Of a stretch of 64,000 nucleotides of DNA, positions 23,946 to 32,382 are shown piece by piece (the stretch's first letter is position 1; each line of letters starts with the position of its first letter). The notes beneath the pieces are model-generated. The model had not been told where the DNA came from, did no database searches, and was given only the letters and a program-made list of their open reading frames with translations. A program made the position numbers and the translations under genes. Source of the stretch: Peptococcaceae bacterium UBA7702 (GTDB lineage Bacteria > Bacillota > Dehalobacteriia > UBA7702); contig DLGE01000001.1 of assembly GCA_002482535.1 (NCBI GenBank), positions 717,513 through 781,512 on the forward strand, written 5' to 3'.

Positions 23946-26066
23946 TCATCCTTTGTATTCGTTCTCGGTGATATATCTGGTGAGAATTGCCGCCATCTGC
24001 GCTCTGGTGCAACCTGTTTTAGGACTCAGCAGCATTTTGTCACCGCTGGCGATACCGTTGATGAAGCCTGCCTCTGCAGCCCAGGCAAAGGCATCTTTTG
24101 CATAGTCGCTGACGGTTCCCGCATCGGCAAAGCTGCTCAAACTAAAATCAACTTCCGTGCTGCCGGCAAAACGCCAGAGGAAGGTCACCACCTGTTCCCT
24201 CGTAACGCTTGCCAGGGGGGAGAATTGATTGCCCGTGGTACCCTTGGCAATCCCTTCGTTGCTGGCCCAAACAACAGCTTTATAATACCAGGCGTTGGTC
24301 GCAACGTCGCTGAATTTATTGTTATAGGCTTTGATATCTTCCGCGGTCACCGCCGGCTGGCCGATGGCGTTGTATAAAATTTGCACCATCATGCCGCGGT
24401 TGATGGCGATATCCGCGTCAAACCGCAGCGACGTAGAGCTGTTGCTGCCCATCACGCCGTAATTTACCGCAAACGCGATATAAGGTTTTGCCCAGGAGGC
24501 CCAGGCGCCTTGATCGGTGTAGCCCTGGCTTGTGTCGGGCAGCAGGTATACGGTATGAACAAAAGCTTCACCGTCAAACATTAAAACTGTTTCATCGGTA
24601 TCACTTTCGGTTTCACTTGAGTCAATTGCGGCTTCAAAATCAGACTCTGTCATTGGGGTATTCGTTTCTCCGTCATAGTAGAAAACCTCACCGTCGGCGG
24701 ATTCTAACTTTAGATATAGGGAATATTCCTCTGACTCTTCATCAAAATAAACAAAATAATAGGTGACGGTCATTTCCGTTGCCGCGGCGGCGGTGGGATA
24801 GAGATAGAGATCATTGGTTTCAATCCCTTCCCCTGCCCATAAAGCGCCGGTGGGGCCATCTCCCGTAGCGATCAAACTGCAATCACTGACGTCAATGGTG
24901 CCTTCTGTGTATATACCATGATTCCCACCATGCAGATCGACGGTGCCTCCGCCGGAGATTGCGACATCTCCATCGGCATATATTCCAGCGTCCTCGCCAT
25001 ACAAATTAGCCATGCCGCCACCGGAGATTGCGACATCTCCATAGGCATATATTCCAGCGTCCTCGCCATACAAATTAGCCATGCCGCCGCCGGAGATTGC
25101 GACATCTCCATAGGCATATATCCCGCCGTACCCGCCATGCAGATCGATGGTGCCGCCACCGGAGATTGCGACATCTCCATAGGCCTTTATAGCATAATCT
25201 CCATTTTCGGCGCCGAGGGTAAGTTCCGCTCCCTCGGCGACATCTATGGTGACATCACCATCACTATGCACAGCAAAATCATGGGCTCCGGTATAGGAAA
25301 GATCATCCTCCACGATAAGGGTTGCCGAAGAATCGCTGCTTCCTTCAAAAGAGTAAAGCAAATCATAGTAGCCGGTAACGGTATTTTCCCCGGAGAAGGT
25401 CGCCGTCAGCGCGCAGGCATTTTCATCCGAATCATAGTTCACGATAAAGACATCGCCGCCACCGGTCTGATCATCATTCATGCAGGTAAGAACGGAATCG
25501 TTGACCGTAACCGTAAGATCGCCGTCGGCACCGGAAATATGACCGTAATCGCTGTTTTGAATCAGTGTGGAGTCATCTATGGACAGCGTTTGCGCAGCCG
25601 CCGTATAAATAATGGCACATTCTCTCTGATTGCCCAGCAGTGTTGAGGCGGTGATTTTAATCTGAAAGGCTTCCGCGCCATGATAATTAACGATATAACC
25701 GGCGTCGAAAGGAGTGGTCATCACAAAATGATCGAAGAAAAGGCAATATTCCTCCTGGGCGTCATCGTAATAAAGCCACCAGGTGTAGTCCGTTCCCGGA
25801 CTTAAAGAGGTGAAAGCCGTATCCGTAAGGGACGCCTCTGTGCCCACCGTATCAGCGACGGTTCCATAGATTACTTTGCCGCTTTCCGGTAAGGTCAGCA
25901 CGGATTCAAAAAAATAAAATTCATCCGCTATGTCCGAAGTAGAAACGACGCTTTCCTTCACATTAGCGTTTCCCGGTCTTTCCTGCGCCGCAACGCCCAT
26001 GCTGAAAACCAGCATGAGCAAAAACGCGGTACAAAACAAAAGAAGTGATTTGTGTTGCTTGATCAT
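23946..26066 (-). CDS. S-layer-homology surface protein with glycine-rich beta repeats
   Basis: A 706-residue secreted protein: signal peptide (1-27, ending VAAQ), a beta-rich carbohydrate-binding-like region (about 40-400) with four 23-residue repeats of the type GDVAISGGG...GIYA (297-390), and three SLH domains (about 520-570, 585-635, 645-700) that would anchor it to the cell wall. TAGGAGG precedes the ATG. The parallel-beta-helix look of the repeats suggests an adhesin or polysaccharide-binding role; this is inferred. Related SLH proteins are at 50875 and 62593. Confidence 0.88.
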   Translation of the reverse strand: MIKQHKSLLLFCTAFLLMLVFSMGVAAQERPGNANVKESVVSTSDIADEFYFFESVLTLPESGKVIYGTVADTVGTEASLTDTAFTSLSPGTDYTWWLYYDDAQEEYCLFFDHFVMTTPFDAGYIVNYHGAEAFQIKITASTLLGNQRECAIIYTAAAQTLSIDDSTLIQNSDYGHISGADGDLTVTVNDSVLTCMNDDQTGGGDVFIVNYDSDENACALTATFSGENTVTGYYDLLYSFEGSSDSSATLIVEDDLSYTGAHDFAVHSDGDVTIDVAEGAELTLGAENGDYAIKAYGDVAISGGGTIDLHGGYGGIYAYGDVAISGGGMANLYGEDAGIYAYGDVAISGGGMANLYGEDAGIYADGDVAISGGGTVDLHGGNHGIYTEGTIDVSDCSLIATGDGPTGALWAGEGIETNDLYLYPTAAAATEMTVTYYFVYFDEESEEYSLYLKLESADGEVFYYDGETNTPMTESDFEAAIDSSETESDTDETVLMFDGEAFVHTVYLLPDTSQGYTDQGAWASWAKPYIAFAVNYGVMGSNSSTSLRFDADIAINRGMMVQILYNAIGQPAVTAEDIKAYNNKFSDVATNAWYYKAVVWASNEGIAKGTTGNQFSPLASVTREQVVTFLWRFAGSTEVDFSLSSFADAGTVSDYAKDAFAWAAEAGFINGIASGDKMLLSPKTGCTRAQMAAILTRYITENEYKG
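24905..25180 (-). repeat. Four tandem 69-bp repeats inside the SLH gene
   Basis: The 23-residue unit GDVAISGGGx...GIYAY is repeated four times, with two neighbouring copies nearly identical at the DNA level. The copy number could vary by recombination. Confidence 0.85.
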
Positions 26067-26203
26067 GTTTTTTCCTCCTAATTTTAATACTGTAATCCAT
26101 TCAATTATATTTATGGCAGCATATTAACTGATTCAGTATAACCCATTGATTGTGGTACAAAACAAAAGATTAAGAAATTTTAAAGATTCTTTTTCACCGT
26201 ATT

Positions 26204-26258
26204 TAAAAAAAACGGCCCCTGTTGATCCGTTTCAAAACAGATCAAAGGAAGCCGTTTT
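26204..26258 (-). terminator. Rho-independent terminator of the cyclophilin gene
   Basis: AAAACGGC...GATC pairs with GATC...GCCGTTTT in a long interrupted stem; on the minus strand it ends in a run of T. Confidence 0.7.
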
Positions 26259-26273
26259 CAGCTTTAATTCTTT

Positions 26274-26744
26274 TTAAGATATGGTCATTTTCTTGATTTT
26301 CTGTTCCGTTAAAGGTCTGTCCATACCGTCCACTTGAGTCGTGGCGATTTCGTCCACAACGTCCAGGCCTTCGACGACCTTGCCGAAGGCGGCGTAGCCG
26401 CCGTCAAGATGAGGCGAGTCTTTGTGCATAATAAAGAATTGGGAGCCGCCGGAGTTGGGGTCCATGGCCCGTGCCATGGAGATGACACCCCGTTCGTGCT
26501 TGATGGGGTTGTCAAAACCGTTTTGGGCAAATTCACCGGGGATCGAATAACCGGGGCCGCCCATACCGGTACCGTCGGGGCAACCGCCCTGAATCATAAA
26601 ACCGTCAATGACTCTGTGAAAGATCAAACCATCATAAAATCCATCTTTGACAAGTTTTTCAAAATTTTCCACGGTTTTCGGTGCGGCAGCGGCGTTGAGT
26701 TCTAAAACGATCTTACCGCCGTTTTCCATTTCAATGGTTACCAT
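26274..26744 (-). CDS. Peptidyl-prolyl cis-trans isomerase, cyclophilin type
   Basis: A 156-residue single-domain cyclophilin with FHRVIDGFMIQGG (catalytic Arg), the GSQFFI motif and the GYAAFGKVVEG segment. It has no signal peptide, so it is cytoplasmic. It speeds proline isomerisation in folding. It stands 44 bases after the CooC-like gene. Confidence 0.93.
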   Translation of the reverse strand: MVTIEMENGGKIVLELNAAAAPKTVENFEKLVKDGFYDGLIFHRVIDGFMIQGGCPDGTGMGGPGYSIPGEFAQNGFDNPIKHERGVISMARAMDPNSGGSQFFIMHKDSPHLDGGYAAFGKVVEGLDVVDEIATTQVDGMDRPLTEQKIKKMTIS

Positions 26745-26788
26745 ATTTTTACCTCGTTATTTTTTCCTATATGATTAGAATGCAGCGA

Positions 26789-27556
26789 TTAAAGTGCAAG
26801 CTTTGCCATGATTTTCTGAAACGCCACTTTTACCGGAGAATCCTCAGGCAGCTTCACGATGGCTTTGCCTTCACTGTCATATTCATACACCAGTTCATCA
26901 TCGGGTATGACGCCGAAAAGCTCCAATTTACTGTTGGCGATTTCCGCTTTCGTCCCCTCATTCAAAATGCCTTTGGGGGCCCTGTTTACAACAAGTCCCA
27001 TCTTTCCGGGACGGACTTCCATTTCTTCGGTAAGCTCGGCGATACGCGCCGCCGCCTGAATGCCCCGGCGGGAGCAGTCGCTTACCAAAATCACGGTATC
27101 GATATGGGGCAGCAGACCGCGGCTGATATGCTCCATACCGGCTTCGTTATCCACGACAATATAAGGGTAATTTTCTTGGATTGACATAATCTGCCGCTGT
27201 AACAGTCCATTGACAAAGCAATAGCAACCTTGTCCCTGGGAACGGCCCATGACCAAAAGGTCAAAATCGTCTTCTTCGGTGAGGGCTGCAAAAACTTCCT
27301 TTTCGGCATAAACATCCTTGGACATATTAGAAGGAACTTCGCTTTTCAAGGAAGCCGCTTTCTTCATTTTTTCACGGATCTCCCCTAACGTTTGCTGGGT
27401 TTCTACGCCGAGGACTTCGTTGAGATTGGAATTGGAGTCGGCATCCACCGCCAATACAGGTGATTTACCGTGTTCCGTTAAATACTGGATCAATAAGCCG
27501 CACAGCGTGGTTTTACCGACGCCGCCTTTTCCGGCCACTGCGATAACATGTGACAT
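26789..27556 (-). CDS. CooC/AcsF-like nickel-insertion ATPase
   Basis: A 255-residue MinD-type P-loop ATPase with a deviant Walker A (GKGGVGKTT) and the CooC-family segment MGRSQGQGCYCFVN near residue 105. CooC/AcsF proteins help load nickel into carbon monoxide dehydrogenase or acetyl-CoA synthase. No such enzyme is in the window; the usual partner would have to be elsewhere. A second MinD-type role cannot be excluded. It has a GGAGGTGG ribosome site. Confidence 0.85.
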   Translation of the reverse strand: MSHVIAVAGKGGVGKTTLCGLLIQYLTEHGKSPVLAVDADSNSNLNEVLGVETQQTLGEIREKMKKAASLKSEVPSNMSKDVYAEKEVFAALTEEDDFDLLVMGRSQGQGCYCFVNGLLQRQIMSIQENYPYIVVDNEAGMEHISRGLLPHIDTVILVSDCSRRGIQAAARIAELTEEMEVRPGKMGLVVNRAPKGILNEGTKAEIANSKLELFGVIPDDELVYEYDSEGKAIVKLPEDSPVKVAFQKIMAKLAL

Positions 27557-27650
27557 GATTCCACCTCCGTACTTATCGTTCTGTTTTTATTTCTATTTTA
27601 TACCGGCTTTTTGCCCCTGTCTATGAAAAAACAGCGGAGCTTTATGAAGA

Positions 27651-28292
27651 TTATGTTGTTTTCAGCAGTTCCCGATAGCTTTTAATAAAACGATCGCAGT
27701 ATGTTGCGGCAAAGCCTTCGGGAAAATCCTGCCAGGGATCTTCAATGCCATAGCAGGTAAAACCAGCCTTCTTCGCCGTAATCAGACAGTAGGCGGCATC
27801 CTCAAAAACCACGGTCTCCGCCTTTTTTACGTTCATCTTCTTTAAGCAGTGCTCATAGATAACGGGTTCCGCCTTGGAAGCGCCAACTTCCGCCACAGTA
27901 GCGATGAAATTGAAATAATCGAAGATTTTCAGCCGCTTCAGCACAGCTTCCACCATGTAGCGTTCGGTCAGCGTGGCCACACACATCATCACCCCGTCGG
28001 CTTTCAACTGGGCGAGATACTCCCCCACATAGGGTTTCAGCGTGATTTCCGTACAATAAAGATGGTAGATAAAGGCTTCCAGAGCCTCGTGGAGCTCCTC
28101 CCCGGTTTTTCCCAAATCCGTATGAGCGGCCACATAAGCTGTGGCCTCGGAAAAATACATGGCGGAGGTGGCGCGGTTCAACTCCTCGTAATTGGCTACA
28201 TTCAGTTGTTTTAAGTATTTGGTCAGAACCGTCCGCCACATCCACATGGAGTCAAGGAGGGTTCCGTCCATATCAAATATTGCTGCTTTCAT
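27651..28292 (-). CDS. HAD-family hydrolase, phosphoglucomutase-like
   Basis: A 213-residue haloacid-dehalogenase-type phosphatase. The nucleophile motif is FDMDGTLLDSMW at the N-terminus, followed by a helical cap (about 15-80), a Thr in ATLTE, a Lys region near 140 and VFEDAAYCL for motif IV. It probably hydrolyses or moves phosphate on a small sugar phosphate; the substrate is not apparent. The ATG lies close to the start of a hairpin region after groEL. Confidence 0.85.
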   Translation of the reverse strand: MKAAIFDMDGTLLDSMWMWRTVLTKYLKQLNVANYEELNRATSAMYFSEATAYVAAHTDLGKTGEELHEALEAFIYHLYCTEITLKPYVGEYLAQLKADGVMMCVATLTERYMVEAVLKRLKIFDYFNFIATVAEVGASKAEPVIYEHCLKKMNVKKAETVVFEDAAYCLITAKKAGFTCYGIEDPWQDFPEGFAATYCDRFIKSYRELLKTT

Positions 28293-28353
28293 ATCGTATT
28301 ATCGTAATTACCGTAGTCATCTTAGTAATCATAAACATTGTAAAATTGGGACG

Positions 28354-28402
28354 AAAGCCCGGACTCACCGCGTACAAAGGGACACGGGAGTCTGGGCTTT
28401 TT
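28354..28402 (-). terminator. Hairpin after groEL
   Basis: AAAGCCCGGACTC pairs with GAGTCTGGGCTTT with one mismatch. The T run is better on the plus strand than on the minus strand, so it may work in either direction. Confidence 0.55.
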
Positions 28403-28441
28403 ATCCGTTTCAGCCTTAAGCGGCCAATGACTGTTCCTGAA

Positions 28442-30067
28442 TTACATCATCCCCGGAGGCATTCCGCCGCCGGCGGGCGCGGGCATTGCCGGTGTTTCTT
28501 TGGGAATATCGGCAACCACAGTTTCCGTGGTGAGCAGCATTGCCGCAACGGAAGCGGCGTTTTCCAAAGCGTAACGCGTTACCTTGGTGGGATCCACGAT
28601 ACCGGCTTTGAACATATCAACATATTCGTCGGTCGCCGCATTGTAACCGACGTTAAGAGGAGCTTCTTTGACTTTTTCGGCAATGATGGCCCCTTCTTTA
28701 CCGGCGTTATAAGCGATTTGTTTCACCGGCACTTCCAATGCGCGGTAAATGATTTCGATACCGGTTTTGACGTCGCCTTCCGCCTCAATGGCGGCAACAC
28801 AAGGCAGCACGTCGATGACGGCAGCACCGCCACCGGCGACGATACCTTCCTGTACCGCGGCTTTCGTCGCGGCCAAGGCGTCTTCAATGCGAAGTTTCTT
28901 TTCTTTCAGTTCCGTTTCGGTGGAGGCGCCGACTTTGATCACGGCAACACCGCCGGCCAATTTGGCAAGGCGTTCTTCCAATTTTTCGCGGTCGAATTCG
29001 GATTTTGTTTCTTCCCGCTGTTTTCTGATCATGGAAACTCTTTCGTCAATGGCTGCCGTATCGCCGCCGCCATCCACGAGGGTGGTGGTTTCTTTCGTTA
29101 CTTTGACCTGACGGGCGGTACCCAGCTGTTCCATGGTAACGTTTTCGAGTTTCAGGCCGACTTCGTCGGAAATGACCTGACCGCCGGTGAGGACGGCGAT
29201 ATCTTCAAGCATGGCTTTTCTTCTGTCGCCAAAACCGGGGGCTTTCACGGCAACACAGGTGAAGACGCCGCGGAGTTTATTTAAAACAAGGGTCGTTAAG
29301 GCTTCGCCTTCGATGTCTTCGGCAACGATCAGCAGCTGTTTGCCGCTTTGGGCCACCTGTTCCAAAATGGGCATGATTTCCTGGATGCCGCCGAGTTTCT
29401 TATCGGTAATCAGCACCAGAGGGTTGGCAAGAACGGCTTCCATCTTATCGGTATCGGTGATCATATAAGCGGAAACGTAACCGCGGTCAAACTGCATCCC
29501 TTCCACCAATTCATAAGTGGTTTCTCTGCCCTGGCTTTCTTCCACGGTGATGACGCCGTCATTACCGACTCTGTCCATAGCATCGGCAATGAGTTCGCCG
29601 ATTTCGCTGTCGTTGGCGGAAACGGAAGCAACCTGAGAGATGGCTTCTTTGGAATCCACGATTTTGGAATTCTTTTTGATGCCTTCCACCGCAGCGTCTA
29701 CCGCCAATTCAATGCCCTTTTTGAGACCCATGGGATTGGCGCCGGCAGCAACGTTTTTCAAACCTTCTCTGATGATGGCCTGGGCAAAAAGGCAGGCGGT
29801 GGTGGTGCCGTCACCGGCGACGTCGTTGGTCTTGGTGGCGACTTCCTTCACGAGCTGAGCGCCCATGTTTTCGATGGGATCTTCCAATTCAATTTCTTTG
29901 GCAATCGTCACACCGTCGTTGGTGATCAACGGGGAACCATATTTTCTTTCGAGGACAACATTACGGCCTTTGGGCCCTAACGTCACTTTTACGGCGTCAG
30001 CCAAAGCGTTTACGCCTCTTTCCAGAGCATATCTGGCATCTTCTTTGAATACAATTTGTTTCGCCAT
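28442..30067 (-). CDS. groEL: Chaperonin GroEL (Hsp60)
   Basis: A 541-residue chaperonin subunit of usual length, with the GPKGRNVVLE start region, GDGTTTA ATP motif near residue 85, and the Gly/Met tail GGGMPPGMM. It forms the 14-subunit folding chamber with GroES. The upstream gene is groES, 26 bases away. AGGAGG precedes the ATG. Expression is under the CIRCE operator at 30401. Confidence 0.98.
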   Translation of the reverse strand: MAKQIVFKEDARYALERGVNALADAVKVTLGPKGRNVVLERKYGSPLITNDGVTIAKEIELEDPIENMGAQLVKEVATKTNDVAGDGTTTACLFAQAIIREGLKNVAAGANPMGLKKGIELAVDAAVEGIKKNSKIVDSKEAISQVASVSANDSEIGELIADAMDRVGNDGVITVEESQGRETTYELVEGMQFDRGYVSAYMITDTDKMEAVLANPLVLITDKKLGGIQEIMPILEQVAQSGKQLLIVAEDIEGEALTTLVLNKLRGVFTCVAVKAPGFGDRRKAMLEDIAVLTGGQVISDEVGLKLENVTMEQLGTARQVKVTKETTTLVDGGGDTAAIDERVSMIRKQREETKSEFDREKLEERLAKLAGGVAVIKVGASTETELKEKKLRIEDALAATKAAVQEGIVAGGGAAVIDVLPCVAAIEAEGDVKTGIEIIYRALEVPVKQIAYNAGKEGAIIAEKVKEAPLNVGYNAATDEYVDMFKAGIVDPTKVTRYALENAASVAAMLLTTETVVADIPKETPAMPAPAGGGMPPGMM

Positions 30068-30093
30068 TTTATTACATTCCTCCTGTTTCTATT

Positions 30094-30357
30094 TTAGCCT
30101 ACGATCGCAAGTACGTCGTTGATTTCGACGATGAGATACTTTTTGTCATCCAATTTCACTTCAGTACCGGCAAATTTCGAATAGATGACCTTGTCACCGG
30201 CTTTGACATCTTCTACTTTGGCGCCAACGGCCACGACAACAGCTTCAAGAGGTTTTTCTTTGGCGGTTTCAGGTACATAAAGACCACTTTGGGTTTTTTC
30301 TTCTTTGGCCTGAGGGATTTCCAATAATACTCTTTCACCTAAGGGTTTGACACACAT
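30094..30357 (-). CDS. groES: Co-chaperonin GroES (Hsp10)
   Basis: An 87-residue GroES with the PLGERVLLE start and the mobile loop region SGLYVPETAKEKP. It caps the GroEL ring. It is the first gene of the groESL operon. AAGGAGGA precedes the ATG. Confidence 0.98.
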   Translation of the reverse strand: MCVKPLGERVLLEIPQAKEEKTQSGLYVPETAKEKPLEAVVVAVGAKVEDVKAGDKVIYSKFAGTEVKLDDKKYLIVEINDVLAIVG

Positions 30358-30400
30358 GATGAATCCTCCTTAAAATATTTCATTTTTTAGTCATTTTTTA

Positions 30401-30427
30401 TTAGCACTCACTTTCTTTGAGTGCTAA
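30401..30427 (-). promoter_or_regulatory. CIRCE operator (HrcA site)
   Basis: TTAGCACTC-N9-GAGTGCTAA, a perfect CIRCE element, sits just behind the groESL promoter. Binding of the HrcA repressor would hold the operon down until heat stress. Confidence 0.96.
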
Positions 30428-30431
30428 TAAT

Positions 30432-30459
30432 ATTATACATGCTTTTCCTCTCTTGTCAA
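30432..30459 (-). promoter_or_regulatory. Promoter of groESL
   Basis: On the minus strand TTGACA and TATAAT are 16 bases apart, immediately upstream of CIRCE. Confidence 0.85.
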
Positions 30460-30493
30460 GAGAAAAAAGCAATTTTTCTTGATGAAGTTCTCC

Positions 30494-31054
30494 CTAACGA
30501 ATATGATATACAGCGGCTTCCGTGACGATGACATCCACGGGAAAGTCGTGTTCTTCGGCATATACTTCCTCTTTGATCTGTAATTCGTAACAAACCGCGA
30601 TTTTACGACAGGAAGTTTTGGTTTTCGGCAAAAAACGGTCATAATAACCGCCGCCAAAGCCCAAACGGTTTCCTTTTTTATCAAAGCCGACACCGGGCAC
30701 GATCACCGCATTGAGTTCTTCCGCCTCAATATATTGACGCCCCTCTTCTTTGGGTACTAAAATATCGTATTTCCCGACCTCCAGATCTTGGTCAAGATCT
30801 CTGATCCGGGCCGGACGAATCTCCGTCTTTGTGACACACACCGGAGCGTACACCGCAATGTTCTTTTTCAGCAGGTAGCGGATATAATCCCAAATATCAC
30901 ATTCCGACCCTGCCGGCAAAAAAACCATCACCGCGGAAAAATCCGTCAGCGCTTCAAGGGATGCGTTGATTTTCGCACTTTTGGCCTTCGCTTCATCTTC
31001 AAGAACGCTGTCCCGATGGTTAAGTATTTGCTTCCTTAATTCATTTTTTGTCAT
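30494..31054 (-). CDS. 5-formyltetrahydrofolate cyclo-ligase
   Basis: About 186 residues. It converts 5-formyl-tetrahydrofolate with ATP to 5,10-methenyl-tetrahydrofolate. The family motifs LPAGSECD, VPGVGFDKKGNRLGFGGGYYDRFL and CYELQ are present. The ATG at 31054 has AAGGTGG at a good spacing; GTG at 31063 and ATG at 31057 are alternatives. A 300-base AT-rich stretch separates it from tsaD. Confidence 0.9.
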   Translation of the reverse strand: MTKNELRKQILNHRDSVLEDEAKAKSAKINASLEALTDFSAVMVFLPAGSECDIWDYIRYLLKKNIAVYAPVCVTKTEIRPARIRDLDQDLEVGKYDILVPKEEGRQYIEAEELNAVIVPGVGFDKKGNRLGFGGGYYDRFLPKTKTSCRKIAVCYELQIKEEVYAEEHDFPVDVIVTEAAVYHIR

Positions 31055-31063
31055 CATTTCCAC

Positions 31064-31361
31064 CTTGCCGTTTCCTTTCGCGCCATAGGCGCGGTTTTTT
31101 TAAAGATGTATATTTAAACAAATAATATGCTTTCCTTAGCAGGCACTATTAAAACGCCAGTACAAAAGAGAGCCATTTCGCATAATTCTTCTGCCTGCAT
31201 TTTCTTTTTTTCCACATTTGAGTTATCCACAATGGATGACAAGTTTTCATTTTTCATACCGACCAAAACAAGAGTTATCAAAAAATTTATGCACATTGTC
31301 CACATTTCCAGTGGTTCATCTTTTCATGTATAATATGCAGATTTTAGTGAATTTTATATAT
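31064..31361 (+). other. AT-rich gene-free stretch with DnaA-box-like sequences
   Basis: I see no gene here. The stretch holds two perfect DnaA boxes, TTATCCACA (31223-31231) and TTATGCACA (31287-31295), and two one-mismatch boxes, TTTTCCACA (31208) and TTGTCCACA (31296), all in one direction. A very AT-rich segment follows near 31329-31375. Confidence 0.55.
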
Positions 31362-32378
31362 TTATTCATTTTCCAAGGGTATATTCGCCGTGGCATTCAG
31401 GGAAATGCTGTTAAATTCTTCGTGCAAATATTTGTAATATGCAACAGCGCCAATCATGGCCGCGTTATCTGTGCAAAGGGTTTTCGGCGGATAGTGAAAA
31501 CGAATCTTTTCCGTCGCGGCCAAAGCGGCGACCGTCTGCCGTAACGTGTTGTTGGCCGCCACGCCACCGGAGAGAATCAGCCGGTCAACACCCTTTGTTT
31601 TACAGGCATTGACCGCTTTTTGCGCCAATACCTCAAAGAGCGATTTTTGGAAAGAAGCGGCGACGTCGGCCATGTTCACCGTCTCCCCCTTCATTGCGGC
31701 GCGGTTCAGATAATTCAGCACGTGGGATTTCAGGCCGCTGAAACTGAAATCAAAACTGTTCTGCTCCAGCCAAGCCCGGGGAAAATCCAAAGCGTCGGGA
31801 TTACCCTTTGCCGCCAATTCCTCCAAGGCGGCTCCGCCGGGATAAGGCAGCCCCAAAGAGCGGGCCACTTTATCCAGAACTTCACCGGCAGCGTCGTCCC
31901 TGGTTTCCCCCATCACCTCGAAACGCAGGTGTTCCCGTAAATAGACGACGCTGCTGTGACCGCCGGAAGCGATCAAAGCCACGAGGGGTGGCTCCATGCC
32001 GTCAGCAGACATGATGCCGCCGTAAAGGTGCCCCGCCAAGTGATGCACACCGATCAAAGGCACATCCAGGGTCTCCGCCACGGCTTTGCCGTAGGAAAGC
32101 CCCACCAACAGCGAACCGATGAGGCCGGGACCCTTGGTGACGGCGACGGCGTCAAGATCATGGAGGGAGACACCGCTTTCCGCAATCGCTGTTTTCACCA
32201 CCGCGGAAATTTTGCGTAAGTGTTCCCTGGAAGCGATTTCCGGCACCACGCCGCCGTAGGCTTTATGGGTTGCAATCTGGGTATAAATCACGTTGGAACA
32301 GATCGTCTTGCCATCCGCCACCACGGCGGCGGAAGTCTCGTCACAGCTTGTTTCAATTGCCAGTATATGGATACTCAT
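31362..32378 (-). CDS. tsaD: tRNA N6-adenosine threonylcarbamoyltransferase TsaD
   Basis: A 338-residue member of the Kae1/TsaD family, with ETSCDETS, the metal-binding HHLAGHLYG and GGHSSVVYL. It transfers threonylcarbamoyl to A37 of ANN-decoding tRNAs together with TsaB and TsaE, encoded next to it in the order tsaE, tsaB-rimI, tsaD on the minus strand. The tsaB-rimI stop is 4 bases upstream of its start. Confidence 0.96.
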   Translation of the reverse strand: MSIHILAIETSCDETSAAVVADGKTICSNVIYTQIATHKAYGGVVPEIASREHLRKISAVVKTAIAESGVSLHDLDAVAVTKGPGLIGSLLVGLSYGKAVAETLDVPLIGVHHLAGHLYGGIMSADGMEPPLVALIASGGHSSVVYLREHLRFEVMGETRDDAAGEVLDKVARSLGLPYPGGAALEELAAKGNPDALDFPRAWLEQNSFDFSFSGLKSHVLNYLNRAAMKGETVNMADVAASFQKSLFEVLAQKAVNACKTKGVDRLILSGGVAANNTLRQTVAALAATEKIRFHYPPKTLCTDNAAMIGAVAYYKYLHEEFNSISLNATANIPLENE

Positions 32379-32382
32379 ACCG

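Noticed and set aside
24905..25180. Regular repeats that could suggest a CRISPR array
   Set aside because: They are in frame, code for a 23-residue protein unit and have no unique spacers.
28280..29284. A 334-residue open frame on the plus strand
   Set aside because: It is antisense to groEL and owes its length to codon bias of that gene.
31114..31305. A 63-residue minus-strand frame between the folate gene and tsaD
   Set aside because: No ribosome site; the bases are better explained by the DnaA-box cluster.
31208..31375. The DnaA-box cluster as the chromosome origin
   Set aside because: The genes on both sides run in the same direction and dnaA/dnaN are not near; it is reported only as a cluster.
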